64,000 bases of DNA from NCBI RefSeq assembly GCF_017742245.1, contig NZ_JAGHKO010000017.1, positions 62,001 to 126,000 of the forward strand, written 5' to 3'. Positions 1 through 8,842 of the stretch are shown here, piece by piece. Numbering within the stretch: the stretch's first letter is position 1; each line of letters opens with the position of its first letter. Under the pieces are notes generated by a model that was not told the DNA's origin, did not search any database, and was given only the letters and a program-made list of their open reading frames with translations. The position numbers were made by a program, and so were the translations under genes. This stretch comes from Niastella soli (GTDB lineage Bacteria; Bacteroidota; Bacteroidia; Chitinophagales; Chitinophagaceae).

Positions 1-256
1 GGTAAAACCGGAAAACACCGGCTGATATTCCAGCCAATAACCTGGTAGCAGTAAGTGCCAGCATCAATACCGGTAAAGGGAACATTACTGCAGTATCGAA
101 TATTACTATACAAAAGGAAACATGGGAGAACTGGTAGCAGGCACTCTTTCCGGAACTTTGCACTATCAAAAAACGGTGGGCAATGTGACCGAGCACAGAA
201 CAGCAGCAGTGACAGCCAGTTTTTTCGTGTATCAGACAGGGATAGAAAATAGCTAA
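1..256 (+). pseudogene. Frameshifted 3' tail of an unrecognised gene, cut by the window edge
   Basis: No single frame is open across this stretch, but two consecutive frames read like protein. Frame 3 runs from about position 20 to a TAG at 135-137 (ending ..ITIQKETWENW), and frame 2 takes over near 115 and continues MGELVAGTLSGTLHYQ... to TAA at 254-256, directly before a strong terminator. The frame-2 part is rich in alternating hydrophobic/Thr residues like a beta-sandwich secreted protein. I read this as a gene end with at least one -1/+1 frameshift, maybe a second near position 20. A sequencing error is an alternative explanation. I do not recognise the family; the reading is an inference. 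Confidence 0.4.
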
Positions 257-268
257 AAGAATAAATTG

Positions 269-306
269 AAACCCCGGTCTCGGTTAAGCCGAGAAAGGGG
301 TTTTTC
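269..306 (+). terminator. Rho-independent terminator
   Basis: CCCC-GGT-CTCGG, loop TTAAG, CCGAG-AAA-GGGG followed by TTTTT. It stands 13 bp after the stop at 254-256 and supports that a gene really ended there. Confidence 0.8.
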
Positions 307-313
307 AGTTATT

Positions 314-958
314 TCAAATCAGACCTTCCAATGTACCATTAGGACCTACCACCATAGCAGGTTTACGTAAAGAAATATGAATTAATAATTCTTCCAGTGG
401 ATACACATCATCGGGGTCGGCGGTGGATAAATTAGACATTTCCAGTTGCCCGATATCCAACCCAAAAGCACGCTCCCCTACAAGATTGTATACGGCTGCA
501 TATGCCAGTTGTAAATAAGGTCCTTCATTTTGAGGGGTGCATAAAGGATGATAGATTATAACATTGGTATCTTCAGGATCTTCGCTGGCAAAAGAAAAAC
601 TAAATTCAGCCGGATGAATACCGGTACTTTCCATATGCTTTTCCAATAGGAATTCAATGGGCATAGGATCTTCGAGTGCACTTATTTGCCAGCCAGCTAT
701 TTCCGGTGCAGTGGCCACAAATAGATCAACCTTTTTAAAATGCATGGCCTTGCCGCTTACAGTAATAGTCAAATTTGGAATCCCTTTATCAGGCAAACTT
801 ATTCTGTATTCAAAGAACTTGTAATAGGCGCGTAAGTGCGCATTCAATTCATTTAACCAGTAAGTAGCTTCTTTTTTTGTTTTATTATTCAGGTCGAGAT
901 ATTCTTTGTTGTTTCGCTTGAACCATTCCCAAAAATGCCGCTTCGATAACTTGCTCAT
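314..958 (-). CDS. Conserved hypothetical protein, 214 aa
   Basis: I do not recognise this protein. It has no signal peptide or membrane segment, so it is probably cytoplasmic. The N-terminus is basic and aromatic (FWEWFKRNNKEY), followed by a mixed alpha/beta body with an acidic C-terminal third (TADPDDVYPLEELL). The residues STADPDDVYPLEEL and the pattern EFLLEKHMESTGI suggest an alpha/beta fold, but I can assign no function. The ATG at 958 is the only sensible start; the gene is monocistronic, separated from the upstream gene by a terminator at 979-1013. Confidence 0.7.
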   Translation of the reverse strand: MSKLSKRHFWEWFKRNNKEYLDLNNKTKKEATYWLNELNAHLRAYYKFFEYRISLPDKGIPNLTITVSGKAMHFKKVDLFVATAPEIAGWQISALEDPMPIEFLLEKHMESTGIHPAEFSFSFASEDPEDTNVIIYHPLCTPQNEGPYLQLAYAAVYNLVGERAFGLDIGQLEMSNLSTADPDDVYPLEELLIHISLRKPAMVVGPNGTLEGLI

Positions 959-978
959 ATCATTTGATTGTAATGAAA

Positions 979-1013
979 CAAAAAGGGTCCCGACGGCCTA
1001 CCCGTCGGGACCC
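979..1013 (-). terminator. Rho-independent terminator of the 1022-1591 gene
   Basis: On the minus strand GGTCCCGACGG, loop GTAGG-like, CCGTCGGGACC followed by CTTTTTG. Eleven base pairs, nearly perfect. Confidence 0.85.
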
Positions 1014-1021
1014 GGTAAGCA

Positions 1022-1591
1022 CTACAAAGATACGTCCAATATTCCGTCATTTCCCGGAACATCGGTAGCAATGGCTTTGATTTTAGTACCAGCCAGCGGG
1101 GTATTAGCCTGCGTGGCCGTGTAGGTCCAATCAAGACCATAGATGGCCTGAATTGCCTTGCCAGTTTCCAGGAGCGTGCCATTGGCGGCATATATTTCCA
1201 CCTGTACATCTACAACACGGAAATCATCAATGGCACGAACAACGATCTTGTTGCCTGCAGTGCCTTTATAATCACGTGTATCGATGCTTTTTACAATGGG
1301 TGGAGACATAAAATCTTCCAGCGCCCTGCTATACACATTTTGCCGGGGTTTTAGTACAGCAGCATAGGCTTCCGCCATGCTTTTATCTGCACTTTCTACA
1401 ATTGCCTTTGCATATCGTGAAGCGATCAGGAATTTTTCCTGAATTTCAACTTGTTTGGCGGTTGGTTCCCCCTTCCGCTTTTTAGGCGCCTTGGCTACTA
1501 CTGTTTTCCCCGCCCACTCACGAAATACGAGTTCTTTACCGAGTGAACCTCTTAGTTTGCCTGTTACCAGGCTGTTATTAGAATGTGCCAT
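1022..1591 (-). CDS. Conserved hypothetical protein, 189 aa, with C-terminal beta-sandwich-like half
   Basis: No family is assigned with confidence. Residues 1-110 are basic and helical (GKLRGSLGKELVFREW, KAPKKRKGEPTAKQVEIQEKF), and resemble a group of Bacteroidota proteins that open with a short Gly-Lys rich 'GSLGKELVFRE' stretch. Residues 115-189 look like an all-beta module (KIVVRAIDDFRVVDVQVEIY, TGKAIQAIYGLDWTYTA). There is no signal peptide. The gene is alone on its strand, ends in a terminator and starts at ATG 1591. The 487-bp gap upstream should contain its promoter, but no clear -7 box was found. Confidence 0.65.
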   Translation of the reverse strand: MAHSNNSLVTGKLRGSLGKELVFREWAGKTVVAKAPKKRKGEPTAKQVEIQEKFLIASRYAKAIVESADKSMAEAYAAVLKPRQNVYSRALEDFMSPPIVKSIDTRDYKGTAGNKIVVRAIDDFRVVDVQVEIYAANGTLLETGKAIQAIYGLDWTYTATQANTPLAGTKIKAIATDVPGNDGILDVSL

Positions 1592-2078
1592 TTTAATAAA
1601 TGTTTAAAGATGAAAAATGTTATGACTGCAGTCGCTGCCGGAGAGGATTCACAGACTCGCTCTATCTGCTAGCCCTGAGCGAAACTCCATTGCGGCGACT
1701 GATGACACAAAACTAAAACAGCTCGCTTTCCCATTTTACGGAAATGTGCCAGAGTTGCCTTCATGATGTGACGAAATGCATACCTTTTGTGACGGTTGGT
1801 AATTTTTCCTCGGGAACGCTCCATTTTTTGGGACGGAACTACAACTACCCTGGGGTGAATGGTAACAGTTCTGTGATGAATGACACCTTCTCCCCGCCTT
1901 CTCCCCGGCTCATCCTCGATTTCTCCACGAAAGACCTCGAATTCCGAGGACCCAAAGAGGAGGCAAAGAGGTACCAATAAGGTACCATTGAGGAGGAATT
2001 GAGTAATAATGCAATATTTTTTTGTTACCTATTTTTTTTATTAAATTGTACTACCGTTAACTATAAAGCTTATACGTT
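1592..2078. other. Intergenic region without a credible gene
   Basis: Open frames of 78 and 102 codons exist here on opposite strands, but they overlap each other, have atypical composition (proline/serine and cysteine runs) and no recognisable domain. A loose inverted repeat lies at about 1624-1701 (CAGTCGCTGCCGG against TTGCGGCGACTG). Near 1970-1988 GGTACC-AATAA-GGTACC forms a small palindrome. The last 80 bp before the LytTR gene are very AT-rich, as expected for a promoter zone. Confidence 0.5.
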
Positions 2079-2399
2079 ATGATGATACCCTTTTTTGTAT
2101 GGAAATCAAAACAACTGTTACCTGTTAATCCTGAAGACGTACTGTTTTTAAGAGCAATGGGAAACTATACGGAAGTTGTGCTAAGAAATTATAAACTCTT
2201 TATGGTACGGTCAACCCTATTAAACGCTTTAAAAAAACTGCCACCCGAACTTTTTATTAAAACACATCGTGGATGGGCAGTTTCCATTCTTCACATCGTT
2301 AATGTGGAAAAAGACACCGTAAAAGTGGGCAAAACCGCTATTCCTATTTCCAGGAAGTTATACAAAACAGTACTTGGTCAATTGAATGTGATTGAATAA
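2079..2399 (+). CDS. Stand-alone LytTR DNA-binding domain protein, 106 aa
   Basis: The whole protein is one LytTR domain: VNPEDVLFLRAMGNYTEVVL (strand 1 and the typical G-N-Y-T segment), a central FMVRSTLLNALKKLPPE helix, the signature FIKTHRGWAVSILHIVNV (usually F-x-R-x-H-R-S-x-x-V-N), and IPISRKLYKTVL at the end. Response regulators of this type normally have a receiver domain first; here it is absent, so activity is probably set by expression level or by a partner. LytTR proteins bind direct repeats upstream of target promoters. Targets are unknown; the convergent SusCD operon next door may only be a neighbour. ATG at 2079. Confidence 0.85.
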   Translation: MMIPFFVWKSKQLLPVNPEDVLFLRAMGNYTEVVLRNYKLFMVRSTLLNALKKLPPELFIKTHRGWAVSILHIVNVEKDTVKVGKTAIPISRKLYKTVLGQLNVIE

Positions 2400-2402
2400 A
2401 AT

Positions 2403-2430
2403 AAAAAACCCCGACGCTGCGGTCGGGGTT
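2403..2430 (-). terminator. Terminator of the 2451-8662 SusCD operon, perhaps bidirectional
   Basis: On the minus strand CCCCGAC, loop CGCAGC, GTCGGGG then TTTTTTAT. It lies between two convergent genes; the U-run favours the minus strand. Confidence 0.8.
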
Positions 2431-2450
2431 AATGTATTAGAGAGAACAGT

Positions 2451-3443
2451 TTAAAAAGCGCCTATCTCAGATAAGAAGGTGGAGTTGGCTACGCCCCATA
2501 CAGTTGTAACTGTAATTCTGAAATACCTTGCGGACATGGGCGTGACAAACACAAAGAACTGTTTCGCATTTACAGATGCCAGTTCATATGTGCCGGCTGT
2601 CTTCCAGTTAGTACCATCGGTGCTCACATCTACAGTAAATGCTTTGGGTGACCCATTGGTCACATTTTGTCTGCGGGTTATTATTACCCCATTCAGCGTT
2701 ATTGTTGCATGCATATCTATTGACACGTGGTGTGGCAATGGCGGTTCAACCCCATCCCATTGGCTCGTCCAGAAAGTACTGGTATTGCCATCCAGCACAA
2801 ATACCGCGCGGCCGTTGTTGGGGCCTTCTCCTGAGGCTTCCTGTGAGTCGAATTCGTTAATGGTCCAGTTTTTACGATCCAACGAAGGGTCCTCTGCTTT
2901 TACTAAAAAGTAGGCAGTGCCTTTTTGTGTATTGATCTGATACCCGTTATTAACGCTTGCAATACCCAGTGGGATCATGTAGTTGTGATCTTTCTGGATC
3001 TTTTTTGAGCTTATCTTAAATACAATATTCTCACTGATGTTGTTGCCGCTTTTAATTACTGCTGTAGTGTTGGGGAATGAAAATACACTGTCGGGGATCT
3101 TTTCAAACAGCGGAAGACCGGCCTTTTGTCTGTCGGCATTTATGGAGTCCCATTTGCTATAATCCAATTGAAAGCTTACCTGTACATCACCGGGTGCATG
3201 CGGGTAGCCTGAGCCGCCAAAGTAGGCATTTACCTCAAACAAGAACAGGCTATCGACCTGCCCTGTTGCCCGTTGTACCACTGAAATGGTGGTGTAGCCA
3301 TTGTTATCAGCATTGTTGCTTACCGCCTGCGACATATAGATCTTAACATCCCCGCTTTCTTCTGAAAAGGTTTTATCTTTTTTGCAACTGCCTGTTGCCA
3401 GAATAAGACAGCAGCTTAAAGAATTTATAATTAGTTTTTTCAT
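2451..3443 (-). CDS. SusCD-associated lipoprotein: DUF1735 domain plus F5/8 type C (discoidin, CBM32-like) domain
   Basis: A lipoprotein of 330 aa (lipobox LATGSC, then KKDK). Residues about 30-180 match the DUF1735 Ig-like N-terminal domain found in Bacteroidota surface glycan-binding proteins (DVQVSFQLDYSKWDSINADR, PLFEKIPDSVFSFPN, HNYMIPLGIASVN). Residues about 190-330 form a galactose-binding-like F5/8 C domain (RAVFVLDGNTSTFWTSQW, HHVSIDMHATITLNGVIITRRQ, ARYFRITVT). It is the last gene of the SusC-SusD-this operon, 47 bp after SusD, and probably acts as an extra surface glycan-binding protein. It holds no catalytic motif, so an enzyme role is unlikely. Confidence 0.85.
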   Translation of the reverse strand: MKKLIINSLSCCLILATGSCKKDKTFSEESGDVKIYMSQAVSNNADNNGYTTISVVQRATGQVDSLFLFEVNAYFGGSGYPHAPGDVQVSFQLDYSKWDSINADRQKAGLPLFEKIPDSVFSFPNTTAVIKSGNNISENIVFKISSKKIQKDHNYMIPLGIASVNNGYQINTQKGTAYFLVKAEDPSLDRKNWTINEFDSQEASGEGPNNGRAVFVLDGNTSTFWTSQWDGVEPPLPHHVSIDMHATITLNGVIITRRQNVTNGSPKAFTVDVSTDGTNWKTAGTYELASVNAKQFFVFVTPMSARYFRITVTTVWGVANSTFLSEIGAF

Positions 3444-3490
3444 TGTTCTCTTTTTTAATAAGCATTACAGTTTAGTGTTGAAACCTGTTA

Positions 3491-5182
3491 TTACCAGCCA
3501 GGGTTTTGCGGCGCCAGCGCCGGGTTCAGCGTCAACTGGTCAATTGGTAACGGATGCAGGTATAACTTATCGTTCCAGCTCCTTGCTGAAATATTCGTAT
3601 ATACCCGGATGTAATTATTGGCATCAACCTGTATGCTGCTGATCTGGGCGGCAGGATATTGCGCGCGGATGGCAGGTACCAGCTTCATCCCCAGAATGGT
3701 TTCGGGATTCTCGATCAGTTTACCTGCTTTCCAGCGTACCAGGTCATCGTAGCGGAACCCTTCCCCTACCAGTTCAATCCTTCTCTCTCTTCTTATCTCA
3801 TCTATCAATACCGGCAGTCCGGGAAAATCTGATTTGGGATCCTTTACTAATGAAGCGATCACCATGGGTATCATGCCTACGCGGTCGCGGATCTTATTAA
3901 TGGAATTGTTGATCACGGTTTGATCGGCTTCACCCAATTCTGCTTTTGCTTCGGCATAGTTGAGCAATGTTTCTGCATAGCGGAAAATAAACAGATCAAG
4001 GGTTGACTGGTTGATGTTCCACTGTACAGGATCAGGGCTATACGCTTTTATGGCGCCATACCCTGTAACTATGGATGGAATGCGGGGGAGTGTCATCAGG
4101 TCTTTAGAACCATCTACATTATTCTTAAATGAAAAACCGCGTGTAGCAATGATCTGGGTGAACCGGGGGTCGCGGTTGAGTTTTTCCTGGTCTAACGAAT
4201 CATCGCCTTTATACAATGTACTTAGTGAAGTTGGCAATCCATCTGAACACAAAAATGAACGAACGAAATTCTTGCTCAACGCAGGCCATACGTTGGAGAT
4301 ATCACGGGTGGTAGTTTGCATGTTCACATCCTTTACATATCTTCTGGCCAGGATAGCTTCTTTATTGCCTTTTAATTCTTCCTGAATAAATAGATTGTAA
4401 TAGTCTGTTGAAGGATTGCCTGTTTTGTAAATAGCGTAGCGGCCGCTGTTTATTAATGCTTCTGAGGCGGTAACACATTCGCGTAACCAGGTTTGATCGC
4501 CGGTCAGTCCCCAGTATTTACGATAAGTACCTTCCCATAAACAGATGCGCGATTTCAAAGCCTGGGCTACGTCTTTAGTAATACGACCGGCAAACTGCGT
4601 ATTGGTGGCTTCGGCCGCATTGGCCACTGCAAAGTTCAGATCGGCCAGCACAGAATCCATTACTACAGTATGCGGCTGGCGAGGACCGTACAACTGCGTC
4701 AGTGAAGTATCTGTTAGGTCTGTTGACAACCAGGGAACGGCGCCAAACCGTTGTACTTTTTGCCAGTAAAAGAACGCCCTGAAAAAATGGGCTTCGCCAG
4801 CATAATACCCTTTTGTTGTAGCATCTGCCTCCGCCTTGTTATAGCGTTGCAAAAAGTAATTAACACTACGGATATTTGACCAGGTTGAATTTGACCAGCC
4901 GCCGCCACTTGGTGGTACGGTCAACTGATTTGCCAGGAACTGGTCAATGGCCGCAGGAGCGAAATTATCGGAATTAAAATCGTTGTAGATACTTTGGAAC
5001 GATGGGCTTTGCACCGGTAACGTGTCATAAAACTTGTTTATGAACAGCTTCAGATCGTTCTCATTTTTAAAATAAGTAGGCTCGCTTATGGCATCCTGCG
5101 GAAACCTGTCAAGAAAATCTTCTTTCTTACAGGCGCCGAAGGCTATTATTGAAAGAAATGCTATTGAAATGATCTTTTTCAT
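3491..5182 (-). CDS. RagB/SusD family nutrient-binding outer membrane lipoprotein
   Basis: 563 aa with lipobox AFGAC (Cys18) and mature start KKEDFLDRFPQD, the usual SusD opening. The TPR-rich N-terminal half has YFLQRYNKAEA and the marker AEAHFFRAFFYWQKVQRFGAVPW. The C-terminal half carries FRYAETLLNYAEAKAELG and RRERRIELVGEGFRYDDLVRW, the classic SusD signature blocks. SusD proteins sit as lids on their SusC partner and bind glycan at the surface. The gene follows SusC by 27 bp and is surely co-transcribed. Typical length for the family, no defects. Confidence 0.95.
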   Translation of the reverse strand: MKKIISIAFLSIIAFGACKKEDFLDRFPQDAISEPTYFKNENDLKLFINKFYDTLPVQSPSFQSIYNDFNSDNFAPAAIDQFLANQLTVPPSGGGWSNSTWSNIRSVNYFLQRYNKAEADATTKGYYAGEAHFFRAFFYWQKVQRFGAVPWLSTDLTDTSLTQLYGPRQPHTVVMDSVLADLNFAVANAAEATNTQFAGRITKDVAQALKSRICLWEGTYRKYWGLTGDQTWLRECVTASEALINSGRYAIYKTGNPSTDYYNLFIQEELKGNKEAILARRYVKDVNMQTTTRDISNVWPALSKNFVRSFLCSDGLPTSLSTLYKGDDSLDQEKLNRDPRFTQIIATRGFSFKNNVDGSKDLMTLPRIPSIVTGYGAIKAYSPDPVQWNINQSTLDLFIFRYAETLLNYAEAKAELGEADQTVINNSINKIRDRVGMIPMVIASLVKDPKSDFPGLPVLIDEIRRERRIELVGEGFRYDDLVRWKAGKLIENPETILGMKLVPAIRAQYPAAQISSIQVDANNYIRVYTNISARSWNDKLYLHPLPIDQLTLNPALAPQNPGW

Positions 5183-5209
5183 GATCGGGTGATGTTTGGT
5201 ATTAAGAAA

Positions 5210-8200
5210 TTACAGTCCCAATTGCAGACCGAATGTAACTGCCCGGCTTAATGGGTAGGCAATGGCGCTCAGCAATTCCGGATCAAAGCCTTCATGCAGT
5301 TTGGTGATCTCAAAAAGATTTTGTCCGGTAACATACACTCTTATGCGGTCGATCTTATATTTTTTCAACATAGTCGACGGCAATGAATAACCGATAGTAG
5401 CCTGCTTCAGCCGGGTATAGGCTGCATTTTGCTTATACTTTGTTTGGTTTTGATGGTCCCACCAGGCGCCAAATTGTGTTAAAGGATAATAGGCATTCGG
5501 GTTCTGTGGTGTCCAGCTATCCAGTTGAGATTTCACAGGAACGCCCCATTCATCATCGGCAAAGGCCCAGAAATAGGTGCCGCCTAACCAGTAATCTCTT
5601 TTAAGCACCCCTTGAAAGAACAGCGTGGCATCAAACCCTTTGTATTCAGCCGACAGGTTCAAACCAAAACGGTAACGGGCTGTAGTGTTCCCGATAACAC
5701 GCTGGTCGCCGGGATTTTTCAACGTATTATCACCCACATCAATTTTACCATCGCCATTCATGTCGTGGTATTTAATATCACCTGCCACCCAACGGCTGTA
5801 CCCAAGTCCGTTTTGTGACGGGGATTTCTGCACTTCTTCCTGCGATTGAAAAAAGCCATCGGTTGTATAGCCCCAGACATCACCAAACTTGTACCCCTCG
5901 TAATAATTACTGGTAAGCCCGGTTGGATTGAGATCGTACCTGGTAACGGTGGAAGAATAATCAGACAGGTTGAAGGTTACACTATAATGCAGGTCGTGCA
6001 GGGCTTTGTCTTTCCATGCCAGGTTCAATTCCCAGCCTTTTGTTCTCAATTCAGCGGCATTGCGCGATGGCGGGTCAGTACCTAAGATAGCAGGTAAAGG
6101 AAAGGACCCTACCAGCATGTCGCGGGTAGTGCGGGTATAGCGGTCAAAACTGATATTGAGCCTGCTGTCAAGGACCGATGCATCAGCGCCCAGGTTGAAC
6201 GTAGTTACTTTTTCCCAGGTAAAATTGGCATTCACCAGGTTGGGCGCACCAACATACGGGCTGGTAAGATTATTATCGAATACATAACCTGTTTGACCAA
6301 CCGGCATAGTTGCTATATAAGGATAAGGGCTTTTGGTAGCCTGGTTGCCCAGTGTACCATAGGACGCTCTCACCTTTAACTGGTCAACATATTTTGTGAG
6401 CGGGGCGAAGAATTTTTCTTCCGAGATCCGCCAGCCGCCCGATACAGATGGTGCAAAAATGTAACGGTTGCCGCGAGGGAAGCGGGAAGTACCGTCGTAG
6501 CGGCCATTCACCTCTAACAGGTATTTATTATCGAAAATATAATTCACCCGGAAGAACGATCCGCTAACCGCCCATTCATTCTGTAAGGCGCCTACTACAG
6601 GTGCCGGATCATAATTGGGTACCAGACTGGGCATCGTTGGATCGATCAGGTTTTTGGCAGTTACAGAAAAGTCCCTGTTCTGTTTCAACTCCTCGTTATA
6701 ACCTGCCATTGCCTTTACATAATGTTTCTGTGCAAAGGTGTTTTCATATTCAATATACCCATTCAACGCATAATAGGTGTTATTGCTGTTGGTCTGATAC
6801 AAGCGGCTTGGAGTTGTCCAGGGATAAGTACCCAGTAATACGCCATTGGCGCCGTATTCATTAAATGCTTTGTAATGCTGCGTTCTATTATAGTTATAAG
6901 TATTCCAGGTATAGTCGGCCACAATTCGTACATGGTTCACCGGTTTTATTACTACACCACCAGACAACCAAAGGTCATTGACCGCATACTTTTGCCGGCC
7001 GTTCAATTCCATCAATGCAAACTGATTGGTGAAACTTCCCTGTCCTGAAAAATGGCCATCAGGGTGGTATACCGGCATAATGGGTTTAAGATCGGTTGGA
7101 ATAAATGCGCTGTACAGCGAATTGGTATCATTGAATTTGGTGCCGTTCGGTGTATTGAGATCAGTATGATTGAGCGTTGTTTTAAAATTCAGCTCCAGCC
7201 AGCTGGTAGCTTTGGTATTTACTTTCAGCGTGGCGTTATAGCGGTTATATTCCTGGTTCGCTTCCTTTAACAATCCTTTCTGGTTATAATAACCCAGGCT
7301 GGCCATATAGGTTGTTTTTCCTTCACCACCTGAAACCGACAGGTTGTGGTTCGTCATGGGCTGCCAGCCGGGATACAATTCTTTTATCCAGTTGGTATTG
7401 CCCACATAACGATACAAATTCGGATTGGCCGGATCAACATAGACAGTAGGATTATTGGCCGGATCTTTATAATAAGCCAATGCCATGATAGAATCCTGAT
7501 CGGTAAAGTTCTGGTAAGTACCACCCGATGAATTTCTTTGTGCGGCCCTGAACATGTCGATGTATTCGGGACCATTGAGGTAGTCGGGCATCCGGGTAGG
7601 ATGCGAGATAGTATAGTTGCCCGAGTAACTTATTTTCATGCCCGCATTAGGCTTTCCTTTTTTTGTAGTGATGAGTATAACGCCAAATGCGGCCCGGCCT
7701 CCATAAATGGCAGCTGAAGCAGCATCTTTCAGTACCGTTACATCGGCCACATCATCGGGACTGATGAGATTGGGGTCCATCACTACTCCATCTACCAACA
7801 CCAACGGCGCTGTATTGCCATCGGCGAAGGAGCCTGTTCCCCGCAGGTTGAAGGTAGCACCCTGCCCCGGCGCCCCATTACCCAAATTCACATTCAGCCC
7901 CGGAACAGTACCTTGCAGGCCCTGCGCTAGATTCACCAGCGGCCGGCTTTCCAGTTGTTTTGAGTTTACATTGGAGACTGCCCCGGTAAGGTTGCCAACC
8001 TTTTGCGTACCATACCCTATCACCACTACTTCATTCAAATTCTTCTTCGACAACTCCATGGTGATGCTGACAGTTTCTTCCTTGCCTACAGGTATTTCAA
8101 CGGTTACATAATTAATGGCAGAGATCACCAACACATCGTTGTCTTCTACAGGCAGCGAGAACTGCCCCATAGCGTTGGTGCTGGTGCCCCTCGTAGTATT

Positions 8201-8662
8201 TTTCACCATGATGTTGGCGCCCACAACCGGGTTCCCATCGGCATCTTTAACAGTTCCCCTGATCGTTTTTGCATACCGGTCAACAGCAGGCGGTTTTGTC
8301 GCTTTCATCTCAATGATCACATGCTTTTCGACAATACTGTATACCAGCGGTTGGTTTTCCAAACACTTGTCAAGTACATCTTTCAACGGTACGTTCTTTA
8401 CATCCACATCTACCTTGCTGGTGTTCTCCAGCAGTTCGAGCGTGTAAAAGAACCGGTACCCTGTTTGTTTTTGAATTTCCCTGAAAACAGTAACCAGTGG
8501 CGCCTGTTTTTTGACAAGCGTAACGGTTTGGGAAATGCCGTTTGCACTTACCTGCATAAAACCGGCAATTAATAGAATGGCGGTTAGTTTCATGAGCCGC
8601 AACGTTTTGGTTAGGTGCCCGCTGCCCATTGGCATCGGTTTAAATAGATCCCTAAAAAGCAT
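5210..8662 (-). CDS. SusC/RagA TonB-dependent receptor with N-terminal STN (transducer) domain
   Basis: 1150 aa. After a signal sequence (LTAILLIAGFMQVSANGIS) comes an STN domain at about residues 45-115 (VTVFREIQKQTGYRFFYT, VPLKDVLDKCLENQPLVYS), then a CarboxypepD_reg-like domain at about 132-210 (RGTVKDADGNPVVGANIMVK), the SusC marker NLNEVVVIGYGTQK, the plug (LVLVDGVVMDPN, ASAAIYGGRAAFGVILITTKKG) and the 22-strand barrel. The STN domain marks it as a signal transducer that contacts the FecR protein encoded upstream. It thus both imports a glycan with SusD and reports its presence to the sigma factor at 10359-10970. A GC-rich hairpin at 8700-8728 lies in the leader. ATG at 8662 with alternative ATGs a few codons later. 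Confidence 0.95.
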   Translation of the reverse strand: MLFRDLFKPMPMGSGHLTKTLRLMKLTAILLIAGFMQVSANGISQTVTLVKKQAPLVTVFREIQKQTGYRFFYTLELLENTSKVDVDVKNVPLKDVLDKCLENQPLVYSIVEKHVIIEMKATKPPAVDRYAKTIRGTVKDADGNPVVGANIMVKNTTRGTSTNAMGQFSLPVEDNDVLVISAINYVTVEIPVGKEETVSITMELSKKNLNEVVVIGYGTQKVGNLTGAVSNVNSKQLESRPLVNLAQGLQGTVPGLNVNLGNGAPGQGATFNLRGTGSFADGNTAPLVLVDGVVMDPNLISPDDVADVTVLKDAASAAIYGGRAAFGVILITTKKGKPNAGMKISYSGNYTISHPTRMPDYLNGPEYIDMFRAAQRNSSGGTYQNFTDQDSIMALAYYKDPANNPTVYVDPANPNLYRYVGNTNWIKELYPGWQPMTNHNLSVSGGEGKTTYMASLGYYNQKGLLKEANQEYNRYNATLKVNTKATSWLELNFKTTLNHTDLNTPNGTKFNDTNSLYSAFIPTDLKPIMPVYHPDGHFSGQGSFTNQFALMELNGRQKYAVNDLWLSGGVVIKPVNHVRIVADYTWNTYNYNRTQHYKAFNEYGANGVLLGTYPWTTPSRLYQTNSNNTYYALNGYIEYENTFAQKHYVKAMAGYNEELKQNRDFSVTAKNLIDPTMPSLVPNYDPAPVVGALQNEWAVSGSFFRVNYIFDNKYLLEVNGRYDGTSRFPRGNRYIFAPSVSGGWRISEEKFFAPLTKYVDQLKVRASYGTLGNQATKSPYPYIATMPVGQTGYVFDNNLTSPYVGAPNLVNANFTWEKVTTFNLGADASVLDSRLNISFDRYTRTTRDMLVGSFPLPAILGTDPPSRNAAELRTKGWELNLAWKDKALHDLHYSVTFNLSDYSSTVTRYDLNPTGLTSNYYEGYKFGDVWGYTTDGFFQSQEEVQKSPSQNGLGYSRWVAGDIKYHDMNGDGKIDVGDNTLKNPGDQRVIGNTTARYRFGLNLSAEYKGFDATLFFQGVLKRDYWLGGTYFWAFADDEWGVPVKSQLDSWTPQNPNAYYPLTQFGAWWDHQNQTKYKQNAAYTRLKQATIGYSLPSTMLKKYKIDRIRVYVTGQNLFEITKLHEGFDPELLSAIAYPLSRAVTFGLQLGL

Positions 8663-8699
8663 AGCTTTGTTTCAGTTTTGGGTTAAACAATGTTTTACA

Positions 8700-8728
8700 C
8701 TTTCCCCCCGGCTGAGCCGCGGGGGAAA
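8700..8728 (-). promoter_or_regulatory. GC-rich hairpin between FecR and SusC genes
   Basis: TTTCCCCCCGGC, loop TGA, GCCGCGGGGGAAA: about 12 pairs with one bulged base. No T-run follows on the minus strand, so it is not an ordinary terminator; it may stabilise or attenuate the SusC mRNA. Role inferred only. Confidence 0.4.
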
Positions 8729-8842
8729 ATGGCAGTTCTGCTATGAATTGTAATTGGTTGGCCCAGGCTATTCACCGGGTTCCGCTCCACCGGAATCCGG
8801 TTTTCTTTTGGGTCAACACTTTCTTATATGCGCCCTGACGTT

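Noticed and set aside
1669-1980. Overlapping frames of 102 and 78 codons in the 1592-2078 gap
   Set aside because: Mutually antisense, odd composition, no start signal or homology.
7707-8572. Plus-strand frames of 134, 189 and 110 codons
   Set aside because: They overlap conserved SusC plug and STN coding sequence on the other strand and have no domain of their own.
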